Under the pieces are notes generated by a model. It was not told where the DNA came from and searched no databases. It saw only the letters and a list, made by a program, of their open reading frames with translations. Below, one piece after another: positions 7,841 through 16,318 of a DNA stretch of 64,000 nt (positions are counted from its first letter, which is position 1; the number at the start of each line of letters is the position of its first letter). This DNA comes from Porphyromonas cangingivalis. Its GTDB lineage: Bacteria; Bacteroidota; Bacteroidia; Bacteroidales; Porphyromonadaceae. The stretch lies in the NCBI RefSeq assembly GCF_900638305.1, contig NZ_LR134506.1, positions 2,108,001-2,172,000 on the forward strand, written 5' to 3'. The position numbers were made by a program, and so were the translations under genes.

Positions 7841-9334
7841 TTAGCTGCGCCAGAAGCTGGGTAGGATGATGGTGAGGACGGTGAAGATCTCCAGACGTCC
7901 CATGACCATGATCACGCTGAGGAGGATCTTGGAGTGTGAGGAGAGGCTCGCAAAGTTGTTCACCGGACCGAAAGTGCCGATGCCCGGCCCTGTGTTCGAG
8001 ATAGAGGTCAAGGCAGCGGAGATGCTCTCCTCCACAGTGAAGCCATCCATGCTGACAATCACTGCGCCTATCATCATCAGGCAGAGGTAGGCGAAGAAGA
8101 AGGCCAAGACCTGATGGACGACCTTCCCGGGTATGGGGTGTCCGTCTATGCGGACGGGGAGCATGGCATTGGGGTGTGTGCGTTTGTGAAACTCGTTGCG
8201 GAGATTCTTGCCGAGGATGATGAAGCGTGCGACCTTGAGCCCCCCACTGGTAGAGCCGGCACAACCTCCGACAAACATCGCAAAGAGCATGACGAAGCTG
8301 AAGAAGGGGTACCAGTTGTTGTAGTCATCCAAGACATACCCCGTGGAGGTGATGATACTGACGATGTGATAGAATGCACCCCAGACCGCTTCGAAGAGAG
8401 TGGGCTTTACACCCTTGAAGAATAGGAACAACGATGCTATCAGCGTGAGTACACCGATGATGGCAAGGAAGGCTCTGAATTCGACATCCGTAAAGAGCTT
8501 GGCTCCTCTCCCTCTGAGCGCAAAGTAGAGGAGCGAGAAGTTGGTCGCCCCACAGAGCATGAAGATGACGGTGATGACCTGTATATAGAAGGAGTCGTAC
8601 GCTGCGATAGAAGCATTGCGAGGAGAGAAGCCTCCTGTGGAGATGCAGGTCGTGGCGTGACAGACGGCATCATAAAGTCCCATGGGGCCGGCCCAGAGGA
8701 GAAGGACACAGAGCATGCTCAGACCGACATAGATGAGTGAGACCCATTTCGCCATCATCCCCACTCGTGGCAGGAAGCGTTCGTGGGTGACACCTGTGGT
8801 CTCGCTATTGTACAGAAGTGAGGCACTGCCGCCCATGATGGGTACGAGTGCCACGACAAAGACGACGATCCCGATACCGCCGACCCACTGTGTCACACTT
8901 CGCCAGAAGAGGATGCTCCGAGGGAGGGCTTCGATGTCTGTGAGGATCGTCCCGCCTGTCGTCGTAAAGCCCGAGATGGTCTCAAAGAAGGCATCTGCAA
9001 AAGTTGGTACAAAATCCCCCAGCAGATAGGGCAACATCCCTATCAGTGAGACGACAAACCAACTCATTGCCACGCTCAACATCCCCTCTCTCCGTCCGGC
9101 ATTGTAGTCTTTGGCATTGCGCCCGATGAAGAGAAGGAGCAGTCCTACCACGGCCATCAGTCCTGCGGTGATCTCAAGCGGTCGCAGTCCTGCATCGTGA
9201 TAGTAGAGCGAGATGAGGATGGCAATGACCAAAAACGGGACTTGCATCGTACACAAGAAGCCCATCATCTTGGCGACGTAGCGATAGTTAAACTTCCTTG
9301 AGAATGAAGGGTTGTCAAATATCCGTTGTGGCAT
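7841..9334 (-). CDS. trkH: Potassium uptake channel subunit TrkH
   Basis: Membrane subunit of the Trk/Ktr potassium uptake system, 497 residues, multi-span. The four pore-loop filter motifs with the conserved T-G pairs are visible: GFTTTGGT, CISTGGFSP, ITSTGYVLDD and ISNTGPGIG. The basic loop RNEFHKRTHPNAMLPVRIDG lies before the last membrane pair. It partners with the cytosolic NAD-binding TrkA encoded 28 bases upstream. The C-terminus is short, as in the TrkH/KtrB branch. Confidence 0.96.
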   Translation of the reverse strand: MPQRIFDNPSFSRKFNYRYVAKMMGFLCTMQVPFLVIAILISLYYHDAGLRPLEITAGLMAVVGLLLLFIGRNAKDYNAGRREGMLSVAMSWFVVSLIGMLPYLLGDFVPTFADAFFETISGFTTTGGTILTDIEALPRSILFWRSVTQWVGGIGIVVFVVALVPIMGGSASLLYNSETTGVTHERFLPRVGMMAKWVSLIYVGLSMLCVLLLWAGPMGLYDAVCHATTCISTGGFSPRNASIAAYDSFYIQVITVIFMLCGATNFSLLYFALRGRGAKLFTDVEFRAFLAIIGVLTLIASLFLFFKGVKPTLFEAVWGAFYHIVSIITSTGYVLDDYNNWYPFFSFVMLFAMFVGGCAGSTSGGLKVARFIILGKNLRNEFHKRTHPNAMLPVRIDGHPIPGKVVHQVLAFFFAYLCLMMIGAVIVSMDGFTVEESISAALTSISNTGPGIGTFGPVNNFASLSSHSKILLSVIMVMGRLEIFTVLTIILPSFWRS

Positions 9335-9362
9335 ATCGTCCGATTTATCTTAGACTTGTGTG

Positions 9363-10706
9363 TTAAGCGAAGAGACTCCTGATCCGAGACATCGGTGTAT
9401 CGACACAGAAGATCATCACGACATCCTTGGGGCGGATGACCGTGTTACCATCGATGAGGATGGCCTGCCCTTCGCGCAAAAGACCACCGAGGGTGATGCC
9501 TTTGGGTAGTTTGAGGTCTTTCACCGGAGCCTTGGTGATCTTCGACGCCGGTGTGGCGACGACCTCCAACACATCTGCCTGACCGATGGAGAGACACTTC
9601 ACGTTGGTGACGTCGATATTGAGCAAATGGCGGAAGATGGATGCTGCGGCAAGGAGCTTTTTATTGATAAGGTTGCCGATGTCCATCTGTACCGCTATGT
9701 CGAGGTAGTCGATGTTTTCGATGCGAGCGACGGTACGGTAGACACCCATACGCTTTGCCGCCACGGTCGCCAGCATGTTGGCTTCCGAATTGGCCGTGAG
9801 GGCAAGGAATGCCTGCGAAAGCTCGATCCCCTCCTCCTTGAGGAGTCGAGGGTCTCTTGCATCACCGTTGATCACCATGACATTGCTCGGAGCCGCATCT
9901 ATAAGGCGTTTGCAGTGGTCGTGATCAAGTTCGATGATCTTGATCTTGAAGTCCGATGGCAGGAGTTCGGCCGCACGTAGCGCGATACGGCTCCCACCCA
10001 TGATGAACACCTTCTTGACCTGTATGTCCTCCTTCCCACAAAACTGTCGCACGGTGTCTTTATCCTCCGGAGCGCACGTAAAGAAGACGATGTCTCCGGC
10101 TTGTATGATGTCGGCACCCGTAGGTATGATGGTGTGGTATAGTCTCCGTACCGCCACGATGTGGAAGAGCTTCGTCTCCAGATCTCCCAACTCGTACAGA
10201 TGTCGCCCCACAAGTCTTGAGTGGGGCTCGATCTTGACGGCGATAAGATCAAGTTTGCCATCGAAGAGGCTCCAGTACTGACGCGTCCAAGGCAACTTCA
10301 GTCCCGAGGCGATCTCTTTCGCCGCCAGGAGCTCGGGATAGACCATGTCGTCGATACCGAGAGAAGCGAGGAACGCCTTCTTGTCCGGCTGGAGGTATTC
10401 GTTGTTGTTGATGCGTGCCATGGTCTTTTTCGCACCCAACTTCGATGCCAAGATGCACGCCACGACATTCATACTCTCCTCGGGGGTGACACTGATGAAG
10501 AGTTCGGCCTCTCCGGCACCCGCCATGGCGAGAGCCTTCATCGAGGTCGGATTGCCGAGCACAGGCATGATGTCGAAGTTGTCATCGTGCGCAAACTCCA
10601 GCCGCTTGTGGTCGTTGTCCAAGAGGACGATGTCGTGATTTTCGGTCGAAAGTAGTTTGGCAAGGTGGGTGCCGACCTCTCCCGCACCTGCTATGAGTAT
10701 CTTCAT
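9363..10706 (-). CDS. trkA: Trk potassium transporter regulatory subunit TrkA
   Basis: Cytosolic gating subunit for TrkH. The 446-residue protein has two RCK_N/RCK_C tandems. The first Rossmann fold has a perfect IAGAGEVGTHLAKLL and acidic LLDND; the second starts VFIMGGSRIALRAAELL and lacks the canonical GxGxxG, so it probably binds nucleotide weakly or not at all (inference). The start is set at 10706 (MKILIAGAGEVG) because the open frame upstream lies inside dxs. Its ATG comes one base after the dxs stop, a tight coupling. Confidence 0.95.
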   Translation of the reverse strand: MKILIAGAGEVGTHLAKLLSTENHDIVLLDNDHKRLEFAHDDNFDIMPVLGNPTSMKALAMAGAGEAELFISVTPEESMNVVACILASKLGAKKTMARINNNEYLQPDKKAFLASLGIDDMVYPELLAAKEIASGLKLPWTRQYWSLFDGKLDLIAVKIEPHSRLVGRHLYELGDLETKLFHIVAVRRLYHTIIPTGADIIQAGDIVFFTCAPEDKDTVRQFCGKEDIQVKKVFIMGGSRIALRAAELLPSDFKIKIIELDHDHCKRLIDAAPSNVMVINGDARDPRLLKEEGIELSQAFLALTANSEANMLATVAAKRMGVYRTVARIENIDYLDIAVQMDIGNLINKKLLAAASIFRHLLNIDVTNVKCLSIGQADVLEVVATPASKITKAPVKDLKLPKGITLGGLLREGQAILIDGNTVIRPKDVVMIFCVDTPMSRIRSLFA

Positions 10707-10707
10707 T

Positions 10708-12618
10708 TTAGTTTGTTCGAGCGTTTTGCAATATCTCCAGAGCCTTCGTTTCCATACTCCGGACATCCAGACCGCAGTGTTCGTGCTGGATGTCCACACG
10801 ACCCTGCTTGACAAAAGTATCCGGTATCCCCCATCGTGTCACAGGGACGATGGCACCATGTGTCGAGAAGAGCTCCAGCACAGCACTCCCCATGCCACCC
10901 ATGAGCGCACCATCCTCGATGGTGATCACGTGCTTGTAGGTCTTCGTGAGTCCAAGTAGCAACTCCTCATCCAAGGGCTTGACAAATCTGAGGTTGACGT
11001 GTCCCGGGTCATATCCTTTTTCGACAAGGTTGCTGACCACCTTAGACACCTCGCTCCCGAGAGGTCCATAGCTCACGAAGACGATGTCACTGCCTTGTCG
11101 CTTGATCTCGGCCTTACCGAGTGGCAACTCTCTGAATTCCGTGCGCCAATGTGGACAAGACCCCGTACCTCTCGGATAACGGATGACGAAAGGCCCTTCC
11201 TCGTGGTGCTTGTACGCCGTGTACATCATCATCCTGAGCTCCTCTTCGTCGTATGGAGACATGAGGGTAAGTCCTGGGATACATCTCAGGTAGGGGATGT
11301 CGTACACCCCATGATGTGTCATGCCGTCTTCGCCCACAAGTCCTCCTCTGTCGAGGCAGAAGATCACGGGTGCCGACTGCATTGCGGCATCGTGGATGAC
11401 TTGGTCGTAGCCTCTCTGCATAAAGGACGAGTAGACATTGCAGAACGGTATCGCCCCCTGCAGTGCCATCCCTGCCGAGAAGGTCACGGCATGACCCTCG
11501 GCGATCCCCACATCGAAGCTCCTGTCGGGGTACTTCTTCATGAGATAAGTCATCGAGCACCCCGAAGGCATTGCCGGAGTGACCCCCACGACCCTCTCAT
11601 CCATGTCTGCCAGCTCCACAAGGGTATGACCGAAGACATCCTGGAACTTCATCGGATCATCCGGAAGAGGCACTTTGGCCTTGATCTGTCCCGTCTCCAC
11701 ATCGAAGCACCCCGGAGCGTGCCAGACGACGGCACTCTCTTCGGCAGGGGCATAGCCTTTGCCCTTTACGGTCTGAATGTGAAGGAGCTTGGGGCCATCG
11801 AAGTCCTTGATGTCTCGGAGGACACGGACGAGTCCCTGGACATCGTGCCCATCGACAGGTCCTATGTATCTGATGCTGAAGCCCTCGAAGAGGTTATGTC
11901 TGTCGCTGAGGAGGGCTTTGAGGCTGTTGTTGAATCTAAGGATGCTTGATCTGCGCTTTTCGTCGATGAGGTTAAGGTTTTTGAGCGTCTTGTAGCCCTC
12001 ATGGCGCACCTTATTGTACGTCTTGCTCGTGATGATGTCGACGAGATAACGGCTGAGTGCACCGGTGCTCTCATCTATGGACATGTTGTTGTCGTTGAGG
12101 ACGATAAGGAGGTTGTTGGGGTGTGTGCAGGCATTGTTGAGCCCTTCGAAAGCAAGTCCGCCCGTCATGGCACCATCACCGATGACCGCCACGACCTGAT
12201 TGTCCTTGCCCGCCAAACGATCCGCCACAGCCAGGCCAAGTGCCGCCGAAATGGAGTTGGAGGCATGTCCCGCCACAAAAGCATCGTACTCACTCTCCGC
12301 AGGGTGGGTAAAGCCACTGAGCCCACCCCACTTGCGCAAGCTGTGGAAGTTGTCCCTGCGCCCCGTGAGTATCTTGTGCGGATAAGCCTGATGTCCCACG
12401 TCCCAGACCAGCTTATCATCCGGCAGGTCAAAGACATAGTGGAGTGCCACAGTAAGCTCCACGACCCCGAGCCCTGCGCCCAAGTGACCGGGATTGCGGC
12501 TCAGTTCGTCCAACAAGAATGTCCGTATCTCTGCGCACAACTCGGGGAGCTGTTCCTCTTTCAGTTGCTTGAGATCTTTAGGGCTGTTGATATGGTATAA
12601 GTACTTATAATCCTTCAT
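10708..12618 (-). CDS. dxs: 1-deoxy-D-xylulose-5-phosphate synthase
   Basis: Thiamine-diphosphate enzyme condensing pyruvate and glyceraldehyde 3-phosphate to DXP, the precursor of MEP-pathway isoprenoids, PLP and thiamine. At 636 residues it is typical. Visible: [17 protein letters not shown], the ThDP/Mg motif GDGAMTGG ... LNDNNMSI, the second half [31 protein letters not shown] and the C-terminal transketolase domain. It heads a minus-strand unit with trkA, trkH and pdxH; pairing with pdxH is metabolically sensible since DXP is a PLP precursor, while trk genes next to dxs suggest a housekeeping operon. Confidence 0.98.
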   Translation of the reverse strand: MKDYKYLYHINSPKDLKQLKEEQLPELCAEIRTFLLDELSRNPGHLGAGLGVVELTVALHYVFDLPDDKLVWDVGHQAYPHKILTGRRDNFHSLRKWGGLSGFTHPAESEYDAFVAGHASNSISAALGLAVADRLAGKDNQVVAVIGDGAMTGGLAFEGLNNACTHPNNLLIVLNDNNMSIDESTGALSRYLVDIITSKTYNKVRHEGYKTLKNLNLIDEKRRSSILRFNNSLKALLSDRHNLFEGFSIRYIGPVDGHDVQGLVRVLRDIKDFDGPKLLHIQTVKGKGYAPAEESAVVWHAPGCFDVETGQIKAKVPLPDDPMKFQDVFGHTLVELADMDERVVGVTPAMPSGCSMTYLMKKYPDRSFDVGIAEGHAVTFSAGMALQGAIPFCNVYSSFMQRGYDQVIHDAAMQSAPVIFCLDRGGLVGEDGMTHHGVYDIPYLRCIPGLTLMSPYDEEELRMMMYTAYKHHEEGPFVIRYPRGTGSCPHWRTEFRELPLGKAEIKRQGSDIVFVSYGPLGSEVSKVVSNLVEKGYDPGHVNLRFVKPLDEELLLGLTKTYKHVITIEDGALMGGMGSAVLELFSTHGAIVPVTRWGIPDTFVKQGRVDIQHEHCGLDVRSMETKALEILQNARTN

Positions 12619-12670
12619 TTACGATACGCTGTGAGGTTCTTTTAGTGTATCAAGCATTCTATTTTAATTG

Positions 12671-12702
12671 CAAATGTACCCAATTCCGCCCAATCTTGAC
12701 AA
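12671..12702 (-). promoter_or_regulatory. Promoter of dxs
   Basis: Minus strand: TTG (12700-12702), 21-base spacer, TACATTTG (12671-12678). The dxs ATG follows about 50 bases downstream. Confidence 0.6.
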
Positions 12703-12889
12703 TGATAACACCCTCAATCGCAAATATCCACACCGAGATCCCCTCGTGTCTGTGCTAATTGGCAGTTGTTCAGATAATTTCATAGGGATCGTAGTGCCCT
12801 TTTTACAGCCTTCTCACTTGTGAAAGCCTCGACACGCCACATGCTAACGGTCGACAGAAAACATTCCGATTCGAAACGACATCATGAGA

Positions 12890-12919
12890 CTTGAAAAAGC
12901 GATAATTATTGTATATTTG
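12890..12919 (+). promoter_or_regulatory. Promoter of the TM2-domain gene
   Basis: CTTG (12890-12893), 18-base spacer, TATATTTG (12912-12919); the ATG is 42 bases downstream. Confidence 0.65.
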
Positions 12920-12960
12920 AGCCAAATTAATAATACAAAATCTAAACACCCAACACGATT

Positions 12961-13305
12961 ATGGATGTCGAAAAAGTAGACCAATATCTGATGATGTCTG
13001 CGAAGTTTTTTCCTGAAAACCAGCTCCCGTTCATCAGGCAAGCCCTCCTTGGTGCCAATGAAGCACAGTTCAGCAACGTACAGTTTTTGCAGTACAAAGA
13101 CCCCACGATAGCACTCATCTTGTCACTCCTTGCCGGCACTCTCGGTGCAGACCGCTTTTATCTCGGACAGGTAGGATTGGGTCTGCTCAAACTATTCACC
13201 TGCGGAGGTGCGACCTTGTGGGCATTGGTGGACATCTTCCTCATCATGGGTACGACAAAGGAAGAGAATATGGCGAGGCTCTTTCAGGTGCTTCATCTCA
13301 GGTGA
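12961..13305 (+). CDS. TM2-domain membrane protein
   Basis: A 114-residue protein. A short cytoplasmic-looking N-terminus (about 45 residues) is followed by the TM2 domain: KDPTIALILSLLAGTLGADRF, then FYLGQVGLGLLKL and a second helix ending DIFLIMG. The G-x-DRFYLGQ motif between the two helices is diagnostic. Function in bacteria is not established; it is a small two-helix membrane protein. The next gene (DUF2752) starts at a GTG overlapping this stop codon (GTGA), and these two families often occur together. Confidence 0.9.
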   Translation: MDVEKVDQYLMMSAKFFPENQLPFIRQALLGANEAQFSNVQFLQYKDPTIALILSLLAGTLGADRFYLGQVGLGLLKLFTCGGATLWALVDIFLIMGTTKEENMARLFQVLHLR

Positions 13306-13718
13306 GCCCACGTCGCTTTTATACCTTTGCCATCATACTCTTCGGGGGAGCTTATCTATGGCTTTGGAAGGTCGGGGGGAGTGAGTCCTCGGGCGGTGTG
13401 TTTTGCTGGTTCAGACGCTTGTTCGAAGTGCCTTGCCCCTCCTGTGGCTCTACACGAGCCGTGCTGTCCGCATGGGATGGTCACCTGCTCGAAGCATTGA
13501 AGCTCAATCCTTTGGGGGTGCTGTATCTGGTGCTTCTCATCGTGTTTCCACTCTGGCTCTTGTGGGATTTGCTCTCTCGCAAGCGTACGATGTACCGCAC
13601 ATACGACAGATGTGAGATCTTGCTGGGGCGTAGACCGGTGCTGTATGCCGTCATTGCACTCATCCTCATCAACTGGGGCTGGGTACTGTACAACCACTTT
13701 TCACACACTTCACTCTGA
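13302..13718 (+). CDS. DUF2752 membrane protein
   Basis: A 138-residue protein when started at the GTG at 13302, which overlaps the TM2 stop (GTGA, translational coupling); the open frame upstream of it is inside the TM2 gene. It has about three membrane helices and the DUF2752 signature CPSCGSTRAVLSAWDGHLLEALKLNP, whose start lies near residue 40. The CPxCG cysteines are reminiscent of a metal or redox site, but the function is unknown. A coupled TM2-DUF2752 pair suggests a shared membrane role (inference). Confidence 0.88.
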   Translation: MSPRRFYTFAIILFGGAYLWLWKVGGSESSGGVFCWFRRLFEVPCPSCGSTRAVLSAWDGHLLEALKLNPLGVLYLVLLIVFPLWLLWDLLSRKRTMYRTYDRCEILLGRRPVLYAVIALILINWGWVLYNHFSHTSL

Positions 13719-13757
13719 ACTCTCTTTCGGCTCGTGCCATTTTTACCCATTCGGGTA

Positions 13758-13788
13758 TTGTGGGGAGGATGGTGTTTGCATACTTTTG
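13758..13788 (+). promoter_or_regulatory. Promoter of the transglutaminase-like gene
   Basis: TTG (13758-13760), 20-base spacer, TACTTTTG (13781-13788); ATG 28 bases further at 13816. Confidence 0.6.
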
Positions 13789-13815
13789 CGTCAAAATCTA
13801 ATTAATGTATCGAAT

Positions 13816-14733
13816 ATGAAGAAATTTCTAAAAATTTTGGGGCTTGCCATTGCATCTGTTTTGGCTCTGCTGGTCGTCTTGATTCTCCTTGCACGGTATG
13901 TGTTCAAAGAACAGCTGCAGGGCTGGGTCAATGACATGGATAAGGGATCCCGTGTCGAACTTCTCCGTACTTCGGGAGCTTTCGAGCCCGATACCATCTC
14001 ATTTGACTTCGAGTACATCTCTTCTGTGGAGCGTACGCAGGCCATACGCGACTATTTCGGTCTCGACAGCCTGCTTGTCGGGAGTACGGACACGTGGAGC
14101 AAAGCCATTAAGTTGGCGGGCATTGCCGCCCAGGTCAAGCACGACAATTCTGATCCATGGCCTTCCAAGCACAACGCCATCGACTTATGGGAGTGGAGCA
14201 AGCAGAATCCGGGTGGCTTCAACTGCCGTATGCACTCCATCCTCCTGCATGAGTTGCTCCTCGCCGAAGGTATCTTCAACCGTGTCGTGACCTGTATGCC
14301 TGAGGATGAGTCCGACAGTGACTGTCATGTCGTCAACGTCGTATGGCTCCCCGAACAAGAGCGGTGGGTGATGATAGACTCGGACAATGGTTGCTATATC
14401 GCAGACGAAAACGGTACCCCTATCTCACTCAGAGAGATGCGCGAACGCTTCATCGCTGACCAACCGATGCAGATACACAGGCTCAATGGAGAGAAGATCA
14501 CCAATACTTACCTCCTCCCTTATTGGGCTAAGAACCTCTACTACTTCAGTTCGATAGAGACCACTGCATACGATATCGAGACCTCGGGTACTTCGGATCT
14601 GATTTATGTCTATCTTCTCTCCGACCCCAAGGTCCGAGACCGGGTACGTTCCGACAGATCCAAAGCGGTCTTCACGACGGATGTCGACCGCTTTTGGGCT
14701 GCACCTTCGGACACGATCAAGATTGTCCCCTGA
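13816..14733 (+). CDS. Transglutaminase-like domain protein, membrane-anchored
   Basis: 305 residues starting MKKFLKILGLAIAS; the start at 13816 is chosen because it follows the promoter and opens with a membrane anchor (residues 5-30). A plausible Cys-His-Asp triad of the transglutaminase-like fold is visible: Cys in GGFNCRMHSILLHELLLA, His in DCHVVNVVW, Asp in WVMIDSDNG. Members of this superfamily act as proteases, peptide N-glycanases or crosslinkers, so the substrate is open. The bulk of the protein would lie outside the inner membrane (inference). It is a single gene with a hairpin downstream. Confidence 0.8.
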   Translation: MKKFLKILGLAIASVLALLVVLILLARYVFKEQLQGWVNDMDKGSRVELLRTSGAFEPDTISFDFEYISSVERTQAIRDYFGLDSLLVGSTDTWSKAIKLAGIAAQVKHDNSDPWPSKHNAIDLWEWSKQNPGGFNCRMHSILLHELLLAEGIFNRVVTCMPEDESDSDCHVVNVVWLPEQERWVMIDSDNGCYIADENGTPISLREMRERFIADQPMQIHRLNGEKITNTYLLPYWAKNLYYFSSIETTAYDIETSGTSDLIYVYLLSDPKVRDRVRSDRSKAVFTTDVDRFWAAPSDTIKIVP

Positions 14734-14758
14734 CCGCAGATCAAGATACACCAAGATG

Positions 14759-14803
14759 CAGGCGACGGTAGGGCTCGATGCTCTGCTGTCGCCTGTCTTG
14801 TTT
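14759..14803 (+). terminator. Hairpin after the transglutaminase-like gene
   Basis: Stem CAGGCGAC (14759-14766) with GTCGCCTG (14788-14795), followed by the moderately T-rich TCTTGTTTG. Confidence 0.5.
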
Positions 14804-14815
14804 GAGCGGATTTTG

Positions 14816-14823
14816 TATCTTTG
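14816..14823 (+). promoter_or_regulatory. -7 element of the nitroreductase gene
   Basis: TATCTTTG fits TAnnTTTG; the ATG lies 34 bases downstream. The -33 element is not clear. Confidence 0.5.
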
Positions 14824-14857
14824 TGTCAATGTTGTACAATAAAATGGATATAAAATA

Positions 14858-15409
14858 ATGAAAGACTTAAAGCTCATCGATGCCATCCGCACACGCCGTA
14901 GCATCCGTATCTATCATAAAGACCGCCCTGTCACCGAGGAGCAACTCGCCCTCATCATCGAAGCCGGTCTCCGTGCCCCTTCTTCGATGAATAGGCATAC
15001 GACACGATTTCTCATCATCGAAGACAGAGAGAGGCTCACTGCCCTTGGCGCATTGAGGGAGAAAGGCTGTGCCTTCCTTGCCGATGTCCCTGTCGCTGTC
15101 GTCCTCCTCTCTTCGCCCGAAGACTGTGCTCTCTGGATGGCAGATGCCGCTCTTGCAGCCGGTTATATGCAACTCCAGGCTTGGGATATGGGGCTTGGCT
15201 CATGCTGGGCTGAGGTCGATGGACGCTTCCGCCCCGACGGAGAGCCTTCTGAAGAGTACGTACGCCGACTGCTGGACATCCCTTCGGACCTCAAGGTCGT
15301 CTGTGTCCTCGGCTTCGGCCATGTCAATGGAGATGCTCCCGAGCGACCCATAGACAGCTTGAAGTGGGAGAAGGTGCACCGTGGCTCTCTCGATAAGTCT
15401 TACAAGTAA
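14858..15409 (+). CDS. Nitroreductase-family FMN oxidoreductase
   Basis: 183 residues with the FMN-binding start IRTRRSIRIYHKDRPVTEEQ, the helix EAGLRAPSSMNRHTTRFLII (Ser-rich FMN loop), a central AALAAGYMQLQAWDMGLGS and a final VVCVLGFGHVNG. This is a short, dimeric NAD(P)H-dependent flavoprotein family. Substrates range from nitroaromatics to quinones or halotyrosines and cannot be assigned. It is cytosolic with no signal peptide and probably monocistronic. Confidence 0.93.
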   Translation: MKDLKLIDAIRTRRSIRIYHKDRPVTEEQLALIIEAGLRAPSSMNRHTTRFLIIEDRERLTALGALREKGCAFLADVPVAVVLLSSPEDCALWMADAALAAGYMQLQAWDMGLGSCWAEVDGRFRPDGEPSEEYVRRLLDIPSDLKVVCVLGFGHVNGDAPERPIDSLKWEKVHRGSLDKSYK

Positions 15410-15491
15410 AAGAGGTTTCGGGGCGATCGGCTCATCATGGGCGAACCCCTACGAAGATCTCAATAAGTGACACCATAATACCTCGTACCGT

Positions 15492-15914
15492 ATGCAACCA
15501 TTATCTCTGACGACACCATCGCTCCTCTTTTCGGCGATCACACTCATCCTCTTGTCTTACACCAATAGGTTCCTCTCCTATGCTCAGCTCGTGCGCACCC
15601 TTCAGCAGCAGAGTGCGGACAACCCCGCCCGTACACGAGGACAGATCGCCAACCTCTACCGCCGTCTGCGTCTCATCCGTGCCATGCAGGTGCTCGGGGT
15701 GGGCAGCCTCCTCTTGTGTGTGGTGGCTATGTTCTGCATCTACATTACCTGGCAGGTGGCCGGTGAAGTGATCTTCGGTCTCGGCATGATCTCGCTGGCA
15801 CTTTCGCTGGCATTGTGTCTCAAGGAGATACTGATCTCGATAGAGGCTCTGCACATCAACCTTGAGTCCATGGGGCCTGAGGAACAAGTCATGGACGAAA
15901 AGGAGAAGGAATAA
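15492..15914 (+). CDS. DUF2721 membrane protein
   Basis: 140 residues with three predicted membrane helices (about 8-26, 65-86, 92-112). The motifs TPSLLFSAITLILLSYTNRF and QLVRTL with a basic stretch IANLYRRLRLIRAMQ match DUF2721. The function is unknown. The C-terminus is acidic and Lys-rich (MDEKEKE). It follows the nitroreductase gene by 82 bases and is followed by a strong hairpin. Confidence 0.85.
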   Translation: MQPLSLTTPSLLFSAITLILLSYTNRFLSYAQLVRTLQQQSADNPARTRGQIANLYRRLRLIRAMQVLGVGSLLLCVVAMFCIYITWQVAGEVIFGLGMISLALSLALCLKEILISIEALHINLESMGPEEQVMDEKEKE

Positions 15915-15945
15915 GTCCGCCGTCCCCTGCATACAAGTAAATCAC

Positions 15946-15987
15946 CAAGGGCGGTACCGACACTCTCGAATGTCGGTATCGCCCTTG
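15946..15987 (+). terminator. Hairpin terminator after DUF2721
   Basis: A 17-bp stem (15946-15962 with 15971-15987, one mismatch). The T tract is weak (TTGATG), so its strength is uncertain. Confidence 0.6.
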
Positions 15988-16029
15988 ATGTATCCGTATG
16001 ACTTTAGGTGTAAGGCGATCGCTCCCCAA

Positions 16030-16113
16030 AAGTCCATGGAAGCGATAAAACAAGTCTTACGACTCGATGACGAAAGTCGTAAGGATCGATGAAACAAGTC
16101 CTACGACTTTTTT
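16030..16113 (+). repeat. 22-bp tandem repeat, family 1, copy 2
   Basis: Units at 16030-16051, 16052-16073, 16074-16095 and a last partial unit 16096-16113 that ends CTACGACTTTTTT. Every unit begins AAGTC. The two middle units contain TACGACT or GTAAG halves that pair as CTTACGACT/AGTCGTAAG. The 404-base gap 15915-16318 holds only this repeat, the preceding hairpin and the next promoter. Confidence 0.85.
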
Positions 16114-16206
16114 ATGGTGGGCGAGTGATGCTGTCTTTGAGGACTTTGTGATGAAGACTGAAGTTTGTGCTAATCTCTCTGAAATTCAGACATAAAAGGT
16201 GTAAAA

Positions 16207-16240
16207 TTGAAAACTCATTCGTTTCTTCTTTTTATCTTTG
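16207..16240 (+). promoter_or_regulatory. Promoter of the O-acetylation gene cluster
   Basis: TATCTTTG at 16233-16240; a TTG at 16207-16209 is 23 bases upstream, slightly long. The first ATG of the cluster is at 16319. Confidence 0.5.
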
Positions 16241-16318
16241 CACTCTCCTGAGATCCGAGCTCTGTACGAGAGACTTCGTGAAGGATAGGGTATAATCTTT
16301 ACATCTTTCAAAAATATA

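Larger units (their letters stand above)
12619..12960. other. Divergent intergenic region dxs / TM2 gene
   Basis: A 342-base region with no gene. It holds two outward promoters (minus 12671-12702 for dxs, plus 12890-12919 for the TM2 gene). No further palindrome or repeat was recognised in the middle. Confidence 0.7.

Noticed and set aside
10999-11949. A 316-codon plus-strand frame across dxs
   Set aside because: Antisense to conserved ThDP motifs; not supported.
16030-16113. Possible CRISPR array
   Set aside because: Units are contiguous at 22 bp with no unique spacers, and no cas genes are in the window.
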